From assembly GCA_947071365.1 (NCBI GenBank), contig CAMTFT010000021.1:1-11218 (forward strand): a stretch of DNA of 11,218 bases, in the 5' to 3' direction. The notes below the pieces were generated by a model that was not told the DNA's origin, did not search any database, and saw only the letters and a list, made by a program, of their open reading frames with translations. Source of the DNA: an uncultured bacterium. Lineage in GTDB: Bacteria; Bacillota; Clostridia; Lachnospirales; Lachnospiraceae. Numbering within the stretch: position 1 is the first letter of the stretch; each line of letters starts with the position of its first letter. Below are positions 1-5,831 of the stretch, in pieces. A program made the position numbers and the translations under genes.

Positions 1-5
1 GACAG
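1..5. other. Possible residual Nextera adapter at the left end
   Basis: The window starts GACAG, which on the minus strand is CTGTC, the first five bases of the same mosaic end found at the other end. Five bases can match by chance, but the confirmed adapter at 11174 makes it plausible that this end is also untrimmed. If so, the last codons of the CsoR-like fragment are not genuine. Confidence 0.35.
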
Positions 6-601
6 ATCTCCTGCATATCCCCGGACTCAATCGCATCCACCAAGCAATGCTTAATATGATCCTGTAAAATCACCTTGCCCGTGTTGTTTATGGCTGCCTT
101 CACAGCGGATAGCTGTATCAGCACCTCGCTGCAGTCCCGGCCTTCTTCCACCATACGTTTGATGGACTGCATATGGCCAATGACCCGGGAGAGACGATTC
201 AGCACCGCCTTTGTATTCTCGTGGGTATGCGTATGCTCATGGGAATGACCATCCGCCCCGGCATGGGAGTGTGTGTGCGTGTATACCGTGCCGTCCCTGC
301 CTACGTGTGAATGCGTGTGTGTGTACGCCGTGCCATCCTTTTCCATACGTGAGTGTGCCATACCTGCTTCGTCTGCATGGGAATGTGCGTGCGTATGCGC
401 CGTGCCATCCTTTTCCATATGCGAATGTGCCATACCCGCTTCATCTGCATGGGAATGTGCATGCGTGTACGCCGTGCCATCCTTTTCCATACGTGAGTGT
501 GCCATACCCGCTTCGTCTGCATGGGAATACACATGCGTATATACCCTGCCGTCCTCTCCCATATGCGTGTGGCTATGCTCGTGTTCATTTATTGGTTCCA
601 T
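1..601 (-). CDS. CsoR/FrmR-family metal-sensing transcriptional repressor with long His-rich N-terminal repeat domain (3' end missing)
   Basis: The reading frame is open from ATG at 601 to the window edge: 200 codons plus one base, no stop reached. AGAGGA lies 6 bases before the ATG. Residues about 129-200 match the DUF156 (CsoR/RcnR/FrmR) four-helix repressor fold: NRLSRVIGHMQSIKRMVEEG, then DCSEVLIQLSAVKAAINNTG and DHIKHC. Cys157, His182 and Cys186 have the Cys / His-x3-Cys spacing of the CsoR copper site; RcnR has His at the last position. Family members are DNA-binding repressors released by Cu(I), Ni/Co or formaldehyde. Residues 1-128 are an extension with 28 histidines in HSH and THxHSH clusters, including three 24-residue repeats. 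The gene follows glgB by 24 bases with no terminator between, so co-transcription is likely. The family call is firm; copper as the ligand is inference. The last few bases may be adapter-derived. Confidence 0.9.
   Translation of the reverse strand, partial: MEPINEHEHSHTHMGEDGRVYTHVYSHADEAGMAHSRMEKDGTAYTHAHSHADEAGMAHSHMEKDGTAHTHAHSHADEAGMAHSRMEKDGTAYTHTHSHVGRDGTVYTHTHSHAGADGHSHEHTHTHENTKAVLNRLSRVIGHMQSIKRMVEEGRDCSEVLIQLSAVKAAINNTGKVILQDHIKHCLVDAIESGDMQEIC
327..542. repeat. 72-bp tandem repeat, three copies, inside the CsoR-like gene
   Basis: The string GCCGTGCCATCCTTTTCCAT begins at 327, 399 and 471, exactly 72 bases apart, and the sequence between copies is nearly identical. Each unit encodes 24 residues that include SHADEAGMAHS and MEKDGTA followed by YTH or HTH. 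A degenerate partial unit begins at 543. A shorter 42-bp relative (DGTVYTH, SHVGR) occupies 285-326. Because the unit is a multiple of three, copy-number change would keep the frame and simply lengthen or shorten the His-rich domain. A tandem repeat near a contig end can also be collapsed by short-read assembly, so the true copy number is uncertain. Confidence 0.93.
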
Positions 602-625
602 TTCTAATCCTCTTTTTGCCTTGCC

Positions 626-3061
626 CTACTTTTTTAAAGTGGGCTTTTTTGTTCCTGTTTTCGTCGCTGCTTTCTTCACTGCCGCAGTCTTTCCTGCTGC
701 CCCTGCCTTCTTCGCTGCCCCAGTCTCTCCAGCTACTCTTGTCTTCTTTGCTGCTGCCGTTTTTTCTGCTGCTCCCACTTTCTTCACCGCAGCAGTCTCA
801 CCCGACGCTTTTGTCGTCTTCGCTGCCGCCAGCTTCTTTTCATCTTTCACCGTCTCTTCAGTTTTTGTACATTTGAATACGGAAATTCCCATCGGCGGTA
901 CAAGTATTTCAATGGAGTTTTCCCTGTCGTCGCAGACCACCTTTTTGGAAGCTTTTGCCCGCGGATTCGTATTGCCGTCGCCGCCGAATTCAGCGCTGTC
1001 GCTGTTGAAAATCTCTTTATACTTTCCGCAGTACGGAACGCCGATCTTATGCTTTTCATATACGAGCGGCGAGAAGTTCAGAACTACCAGGAGGTCATCC
1101 TCCTGCTTATCACTCCTTCTCATAAATACGAGAAGATTCTCATCCGCCGCCATGCTGTTGATCCACTCGAAGCCCTGCGGGTTGAAATCCTGCTTAAACA
1201 GGGCCGGCTGCTCTTTATACAGCTTCGTCAGCGCCTTCATGTATGCCTGCATCTGCTGATGTTCCTCGTATTCCAGCAGATTCCATTCTACCTGCTTTTC
1301 CTCGCTCCACTCGGAAAACTGTGCAATGTCCTGTCCCATGAACAGAAGCTTCTTGCCCGGATGCGTCATCATATATCCGTACGCCGCCCGCAGATTTGCG
1401 AACTTCGCCTTGCGCTTGCCCGGCATTTTTCCGATCATGGAGCCCTTCCCATGTACTACCTCATCATGGGAGAACGTCAGAACAAAATCCTCACTGTAAG
1501 CATAAATCATACTGAAGGTAAGCTCTCCGTGGTGATGGGAACGGAAAAACGGGTCAAGCTGCATATAGCCAAGGAAATCGTTCATCCAGCCCATGTTCCA
1601 CTTATAGTCAAATCCGAGTCCGTCCTCTTCCACCGGAGCCGTGATCTTCGGCCACGCCGTGGATTCCTCCGCAATCAGGATCGCGCCGTCCTTATCCTTC
1701 TTGAAAATGGAATTCAGATGCTTGAAAAATTCCACTGCTTCAAGGTTTTCATGGCCGCCGTACATATTTGCGACCCACTCTCCGTCATTCTTGCCGTAAT
1801 CCAGATACAGCATCGAAGCCACCGCATCCATGCGGATACCGTCTGCATGGTAAACATTTTTCCAGAATAATGCATTGGCAATCAGGAAGTTGGACACCTC
1901 CGGACGCCCGTAATTGTAGATCAGAGTCCCCCAATGCGGATGCGAGCCCTGTCTCGGGTCAAGATGCTCATACAGGCACGTACCGTCGAAAGCGGAAAGT
2001 CCGTGAGTATCCCGGGGGAAATGTGCCGGCACCCAGTCGAGGATGACCCCGATGCCGTTTTCATGCATATAGTTCATGAAATACATAAAATCCTGCGGCG
2101 TCCCGTAACGGGAAGTTGGCGCATAATATCCTGTCACCTGATATCCCCAGGAGCCGTCGAAGGGATGCTCCATCACCGGAAGCAGCTCAATATGCGTATA
2201 TCCCATCTCTTTAACATAATCTGCGATCATGGGAGCCAGCTCACGGTAATTGTAGAAATACCGCCCATCCTCCGGCTTTCTAAAGGAGCCAAGATGGAGT
2301 TCATAAACGAACATAGGCTCTTTCTTCGTGTCACGCTGCTTCCGCTGTTCCATCCATGCCTGATCGCTCCATGCAAAATCTCTCAGATCCGCCACAACAG
2401 AAGCCGTATTCGGCCGCAGCTCAGCAGCGTTCCCGTAGGGGTCTGCTTTCAGATATGTAAGACCGCCCTTCGCCTTGATCTCGTATTTATAAATCGCGCC
2501 CGCCTTTATTCCGGGCACAAACAGCTCAAAAATACCGGAATCGGCCAGTCTCCGCATCGGAAGCCTGCGCCCGTCCCACAAATTGAAATCCCCGACCACG
2601 CTGACACGCATCGCATACGGCGCCCAGACAGCGAAATATACGCCCTCCGTGCCGTTAATGCTCATTGGATGAGCGCCCAGTTTATTGTAAATATCGTAGC
2701 AGATACCTGCGTTGAACTTCTTCGTTTCTTTTTCCGTAATCTGTGGAGCAAAGGAATACGCATCCTTCTTCTCCTCAGTCGTGCCGTCCTCGTATGATAT
2801 CAGAAATGAATATTCCGGAATCCGCTTTCCGGGAAACAGCACTGCAAAATAACCTGCCTCGTCCTCCATATCCATGGAATATGTCTTCTTTCCTCCATTT
2901 ACCCTCACGACAGCTTCCTTCGCATCCGGAAAAAATGCCTGGATCATGATACCATCCTCTGTCTGATGCGGTCCCAGGTATTTCTCAGGATGATCTTCCT
3001 CTGAATAAACAATCGCTTCCACGCCTGCCCAGTCCATTAAATCATATAACTTCTTATCCAT
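626..3061 (-). CDS. glgB: 1,4-alpha-glucan (glycogen) branching enzyme with Lys/Ala-rich C-terminal tail
   Basis: GlgB cuts alpha-1,4 glucan chains and rejoins the piece through an alpha-1,6 bond during cytoplasmic glycogen synthesis. ATG at 3061 is preferred (811 aa): GGAGGG at 3069-3074 lies 7 bases upstream, while the in-frame TTG at 3076 sits on that site. An N-terminal domain is followed by a CBM48-like domain (about 140-220, GVYFAVWAPY, VVGDFNLWDGR). The GH13 barrel has DWVPAHFP (342-349), GIRMDAV with nucleophile Asp412, AEEST with acid/base Glu465, and FSHDEVVHGKGSM with Asp533. A C-terminal beta domain runs to about 732. Residues 733-811 are a low-complexity tail with 21 lysines in 79 residues, rich in Ala, Gly and Thr, including two imperfect 24-residue repeats. 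The enzyme core is complete, so the tail is an addition. No other glg gene is in the window. The gene appears to be transcribed from its own promoter upstream. Confidence 0.96.
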   Translation of the reverse strand: MDKKLYDLMDWAGVEAIVYSEEDHPEKYLGPHQTEDGIMIQAFFPDAKEAVVRVNGGKKTYSMDMEDEAGYFAVLFPGKRIPEYSFLISYEDGTTEEKKDAYSFAPQITEKETKKFNAGICYDIYNKLGAHPMSINGTEGVYFAVWAPYAMRVSVVGDFNLWDGRRLPMRRLADSGIFELFVPGIKAGAIYKYEIKAKGGLTYLKADPYGNAAELRPNTASVVADLRDFAWSDQAWMEQRKQRDTKKEPMFVYELHLGSFRKPEDGRYFYNYRELAPMIADYVKEMGYTHIELLPVMEHPFDGSWGYQVTGYYAPTSRYGTPQDFMYFMNYMHENGIGVILDWVPAHFPRDTHGLSAFDGTCLYEHLDPRQGSHPHWGTLIYNYGRPEVSNFLIANALFWKNVYHADGIRMDAVASMLYLDYGKNDGEWVANMYGGHENLEAVEFFKHLNSIFKKDKDGAILIAEESTAWPKITAPVEEDGLGFDYKWNMGWMNDFLGYMQLDPFFRSHHHGELTFSMIYAYSEDFVLTFSHDEVVHGKGSMIGKMPGKRKAKFANLRAAYGYMMTHPGKKLLFMGQDIAQFSEWSEEKQVEWNLLEYEEHQQMQAYMKALTKLYKEQPALFKQDFNPQGFEWINSMAADENLLVFMRRSDKQEDDLLVVLNFSPLVYEKHKIGVPYCGKYKEIFNSDSAEFGGDGNTNPRAKASKKVVCDDRENSIEILVPPMGISVFKCTKTEETVKDEKKLAAAKTTKASGETAAVKKVGAAEKTAAAKKTRVAGETGAAKKAGAAGKTAAVKKAATKTGTKKPTLKK
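662..805. repeat. Two imperfect 72-bp tandem units encoding the GlgB basic tail
   Basis: Positions 734-805 and 662-733 each encode 24 residues of the GlgB tail, starting SGETAAVKK and AGETGAAKK respectively. By eye 15 of 24 residues are identical, with shared GET, KK, GAA, KTAA and KK. The DNA is more diverged than in the neighbouring CsoR-gene repeat, which suggests an older duplication. Confidence 0.7.
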
Positions 3062-3128
3062 ATGGTATCCCTCCAAGGCTATATATTTACAGCTATCCGG
3101 AACTTCAGGTTCGAATATCTATAGAATC

Positions 3129-3157
3129 AGTTTATCATTTTATGTGTAAAAACACAA
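3129..3157 (-). promoter_or_regulatory. Candidate sigma-A promoter for glgB
   Basis: On the minus strand TTGTGT (3152-3157) and TAAACT (3129-3134) are separated by 17 bases and lie about 70 bases before the glgB ATG. The match to TTGACA/TATAAT is only partial. The segment is AT-rich and lies downstream of the preceding operon's terminator, so glgB needs a start site somewhere here. The exact hexamers are uncertain. Confidence 0.3.
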
Positions 3158-3168
3158 GAATAAACGGG

Positions 3169-3183
3169 AATTTTCGCACAATT
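3169..3183. promoter_or_regulatory. Weak CodY-like box upstream of glgB
   Basis: AATTTTCGCACAATT differs from the CodY consensus AATTTTCWGAAAATT at three of 15 positions. It lies just upstream of the candidate -35 element. CodY is the GTP/branched-chain-amino-acid-responsive regulator of many Firmicutes. Motifs this degenerate occur by chance in AT-rich spacers, so this is a weak call. Confidence 0.2.
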
Positions 3184-3203
3184 GATGATTTTTATTACGG
3201 CTT

Positions 3204-3347
3204 GTACCATACGCCTGGCGTACACAAAAAGAATGTGCTGCGCACATTCCCGCGTCGAGCGTGGTCGCTTGCGACATATTACATCTTCGCGCGAGTGCGC
3301 ATCCACACGGAGTGTTTTATGTCATAGGAGACGAAATTTCCTATGAC
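3204..3347. repeat. Palindrome-rich intergenic element (array of short hairpins)
   Basis: At least six inverted repeats are packed in 144 bases. TACGCC/GGCGTA (3210-3222) has a 1-base loop. GAATGTGC/GCACATTC (3231-3249) has a 3-base loop. GTCGAGCG pairs with CGCTTGCGAC through a bulge (3254-3275). GCGC/GCGC (3289-3300) has a 4-base loop. ACAC/GTGT (3305-3315) has a 3-base loop. GTCATAGGA/TCCTATGAC (3321-3347) is a perfect 9-bp stem. None is followed by a T-run, so they are not terminators. No protein-coding signal or ribosome binding site supports the small plus-strand reading frames across it. The layout resembles a REP/MITE-like dispersed repeat, and my recollection is that similar sequences are scattered through Lachnospiraceae genomes. 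Confidence 0.6.
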
Positions 3348-3380
3348 AATAAAAACTGTCGGAAGCAGAAGCCCCGACAG
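3348..3380 (-). terminator. Rho-independent terminator of the leu-ilv-ser-DUF1015 cluster
   Basis: On the minus strand CTGTCGG (3374-3380) pairs perfectly with CCGACAG (3356-3362) across an 11-base loop and is followed at once by TTTTTATT (3355-3348). It lies 45 bases beyond the DUF1015 stop codon. The plus strand has no T-run after the stem, so it acts in one direction only. Confidence 0.88.
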
Positions 3381-3425
3381 CCATCAACCGAAATACTTAT
3401 GAATTGTATTGATACACGTAATTTC

Positions 3426-4664
3426 TCATCTCTCTATCTCATGGATAAACAGCCCGCTTCTGAGCTTCGGCTCAAACCACGTTGACTTCGGCGGCATCAA
3501 AAGCCCCGCGTCCGCCACCGCGAACAGCTCTGTTATGGATGTCGGATACATGGCGAACGCCACTGCGCAGTCCGTATGCACTCTTCGCTCCAGCTCCGTA
3601 AGACCGCGGATCCCTCCGATAAAATCGATCCGCTTATCCGTTTTCGGATCGGTGATCCCCAGCACAGGCTCCAGAAGTTCCTTCTGGAGGACAGAGACAT
3701 CCAGCCCATCCACCGGGTCTGAACTGCAATACTCCTCGCGGACGCTCAGGTGATACCACGTATCCCCAAGATACATAGTCATTGTCCCCTTTTTCTCTGG
3801 CTTTTCTGATGTTCTGCATTCCTGCACGATAAACTTTTCCTTCACCTTTTCAAGGAAAGCTTCGCTGCTCATCCCGTTCAGATCCTTTACGACACGGTTG
3901 TAATCCATGATCATCAGCTCGTCATCCGGAAACAGGATCGAAAGAAAATAATTGAACTCCTCGCTTCCGTCATAATCCGGATGCTGCGCGCGCCGCTTAA
4001 GCCCCACCCGGACAGCCGAAGCCGCCCTGTGATGACCGTCCGCTATGTATATATCCGATATTCCACCGAAGGCTTTCCATACCGCACAGATATCAGCTTC
4101 ATCAAAAACGCACCAGCCGCGGTGGGTAATGCCATCCTCTGATGTAAACGCGAACATCGGCGCATTCTTTTTTACCTGCGCCGTAACCTTCTGAATCTGC
4201 TCATTTCTGCGGTAGGCCAGAAAAATAGGCCCCGTCTGCGCGCTGCACGCATCCACATGACGGATCCGGTCTGCCTCCTTCTCCGCCCTTGTGTTTTCGT
4301 GCTTCTTAATAACATTATTGACGTAATCATCAATGGAAGCGCAGGCCACCAGCCCCGTCTGGCTCCGGCCGTTCATCGTCAGCTCATAAAGGTAGTATGC
4401 CGCCCTTTCCTCCCGCACAAATACGCCCTCCCGGATACGCTCCTGCAAAAGGTCATGGGCCTTCTGATAGACCTCCGGCGCATACATATCCGCCGTTTCA
4501 CCGAACTGCGTCTCAGGACGGTCGATATTCAAAAAAGACAGCCTGTCTTTTGCAGCTTCTACGTATGCTTCCTTTCTGTTGTACACATCATACGGGAGCG
4601 CTGCCACCCGGGAATAAAAGCCCTCATCCGGGTGGATGCACTGAAATGGTTTTATATCTGCCAT
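3426..4664 (-). CDS. DUF1015 family protein, serine-operon partner of unknown function
   Basis: This 412-residue protein is full length for DUF1015 (PF06245). Visible signatures are PYDV (24-27), the polar segment KKHENTRAEKEADR (120-133), DGHHR (209-213) and a conserved-looking C-terminus MPPKSTWFEPKLRSG (390-404). It has no signal peptide or membrane segment, so it is cytoplasmic. The ATG follows the serA stop by 9 bases, and AAGGAG overlaps that stop codon, so translation is probably coupled to serA. It is the last gene before the terminator. The biochemical function is not known to me. DGHHR recalls the D-G-H-x-R motif of ParB/sulfiredoxin-fold serine kinases (SerK, SbnI), and the location suggests a role in phosphoserine or serine metabolism. 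That role is inference; the family assignment is firm. Confidence 0.9.
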   Translation of the reverse strand: MADIKPFQCIHPDEGFYSRVAALPYDVYNRKEAYVEAAKDRLSFLNIDRPETQFGETADMYAPEVYQKAHDLLQERIREGVFVREERAAYYLYELTMNGRSQTGLVACASIDDYVNNVIKKHENTRAEKEADRIRHVDACSAQTGPIFLAYRRNEQIQKVTAQVKKNAPMFAFTSEDGITHRGWCVFDEADICAVWKAFGGISDIYIADGHHRAASAVRVGLKRRAQHPDYDGSEEFNYFLSILFPDDELMIMDYNRVVKDLNGMSSEAFLEKVKEKFIVQECRTSEKPEKKGTMTMYLGDTWYHLSVREEYCSSDPVDGLDVSVLQKELLEPVLGITDPKTDKRIDFIGGIRGLTELERRVHTDCAVAFAMYPTSITELFAVADAGLLMPPKSTWFEPKLRSGLFIHEIER

Positions 4665-4673
4665 ATTTACTCC

Positions 4674-5831
4674 TTATTTTACCACACGCACCTTCACAAC
4701 GCCCTCAACGGCCCGAAGCTGTTCGACAACCTCTCCCGATACCGGCGTATCCAGATCCACCAGCGTATACGCATAATCGCCTTTACTGGTGTTACTCATG
4801 TTTTTGATGTTTGTATCTGAAAGAATATCCGCGAAACGTCCGATCATCTTTTTGACATTTCTGTGATAAATGGCAATTCTTGACTCCGCATTGCAAATGC
4901 CAAGATCACAGTTCGGATAATTTACAGAATTGCGGATATTTCCGTTCTCCAGGAAATTCTTCAGCTCCTTGACCGCCATTACGGCACAGTTATCCTCTGA
5001 CTCCGAGGTGGAGGCTCCAAGATGCGGCGTGATGATAACGCCTTTTTTGCCGATGGTGGTCGTGTTCGGGAAATCAGATACGTATCTGTGTACCTTTCCG
5101 GCCTCGATCGCTTCGATCACAGCCTCCTCATCCACCAGAAGATCTCTGGCGAAATTCAGGATGACCACGTTGCACTTCATTTTTTCGATTGCCTCGCGGC
5201 CTATCATCTTCCGCGTCGAATCGAGAAGCGGCACATGGATCGTAATATAATCACACTGCTCATAGATCTCGTTTACATCGCTGATATGGCGGATGCTTCT
5301 GGAAAGATTCCATGCCGCATCCACGGAAATATACGGATCATACCCGTATACCTCCATGCCAAGGTGCGTCGCCGCGTTTGCCACCTGCACACCGATGGCT
5401 CCAAGCCCGATGATGCCAAGCTTTTTATTCTGCAGCTCGCTTCCTGCAAATCTCTTCTTTTCTTTTTCGGTGGCCGCCGCAATGTCCTCATTGCCCGCCT
5501 GGCTCTGTACCCAGTTTGCGCCGCCGATAATATCTCTGGCTGCCATCAGCATTCCGGCAAATACCAGCTCTTTTACGCCGTTGGCATTTGCGCCCGGCGT
5601 ATTGAACACGACGATTCCCTGCTCCGCACATTTTTCCAGCGGAATATTGTTGACCCCGGCTCCTGCCCGGGCGATCGCCTGGAGCGTATCCGGCAGCTCC
5701 ATATCATGCATTTTCGCACTGCGCACCAGCACTGCGTCCGCATCTTTGATATCCTGAACCCGCGTATACTCCTCCGTAAAACGGCTCAGTCCAACTTCTG
5801 CGATCTGATTCAAACAAGCATAACGATACAT
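4674..5831 (-). CDS. serA: D-3-phosphoglycerate dehydrogenase, short ACT-domain type
   Basis: SerA oxidises 3-phosphoglycerate to 3-phosphohydroxypyruvate with NAD, the first step of serine synthesis. At 385 residues it is the compact form, without the intervening domain of longer SerA proteins. Residues 138-147 carry the Rossmann loop GIIGLGAIGV, with Asp165 at the end of the next strand (YGYDPY). NFARDLLVD supplies catalytic Arg229, and TPHLGASTSESED supplies His270. The usual catalytic Glu position appears to be Thr257 (FPNTTT). The C-terminal ACT domain (about 312-385, ending YAYTLVDLD...VEGVVKVRVVK) suggests feedback control by serine, although ACT ligands vary. The ATG overlaps the serC stop in TAATG, and AGAGG in the serC 3' end acts as its ribosome binding site. 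Confidence 0.95.
   Translation of the reverse strand: MYRYACLNQIAEVGLSRFTEEYTRVQDIKDADAVLVRSAKMHDMELPDTLQAIARAGAGVNNIPLEKCAEQGIVVFNTPGANANGVKELVFAGMLMAARDIIGGANWVQSQAGNEDIAAATEKEKKRFAGSELQNKKLGIIGLGAIGVQVANAATHLGMEVYGYDPYISVDAAWNLSRSIRHISDVNEIYEQCDYITIHVPLLDSTRKMIGREAIEKMKCNVVILNFARDLLVDEEAVIEAIEAGKVHRYVSDFPNTTTIGKKGVIITPHLGASTSESEDNCAVMAVKELKNFLENGNIRNSVNYPNCDLGICNAESRIAIYHRNVKKMIGRFADILSDTNIKNMSNTSKGDYAYTLVDLDTPVSGEVVEQLRAVEGVVKVRVVK

Noticed and set aside
327..542. CRISPR-like array because of regular repeat spacing
   Set aside because: The 72-bp units are contiguous with no unique spacers, stay in one open frame and encode a His-rich protein segment.
301..588. 95-residue minus-strand frame rich in RTH and KRVW repeats
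   Set aside because: It is a shifted reading of the 72-bp repeat. The true frame runs from 601 into the DUF156 core and was easy to miss because no stop lies inside the window.
211..1259. Cys/Pro/Ser-rich plus-strand open frames of 221 and 328 residues
   Set aside because: They are antisense to the His-rich repeat of the CsoR-like gene and the Lys/Ala tail of glgB. Their composition follows from low-complexity repeats, and the minus-strand frames have clear family matches and ribosome binding sites.
3142..3485. Two short plus-strand frames (61 and 74 residues) in the glgB upstream spacer
   Set aside because: They cross the hairpin array and terminator and have no convincing ribosome binding site. 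The sequence is better explained as a non-coding repeat element.
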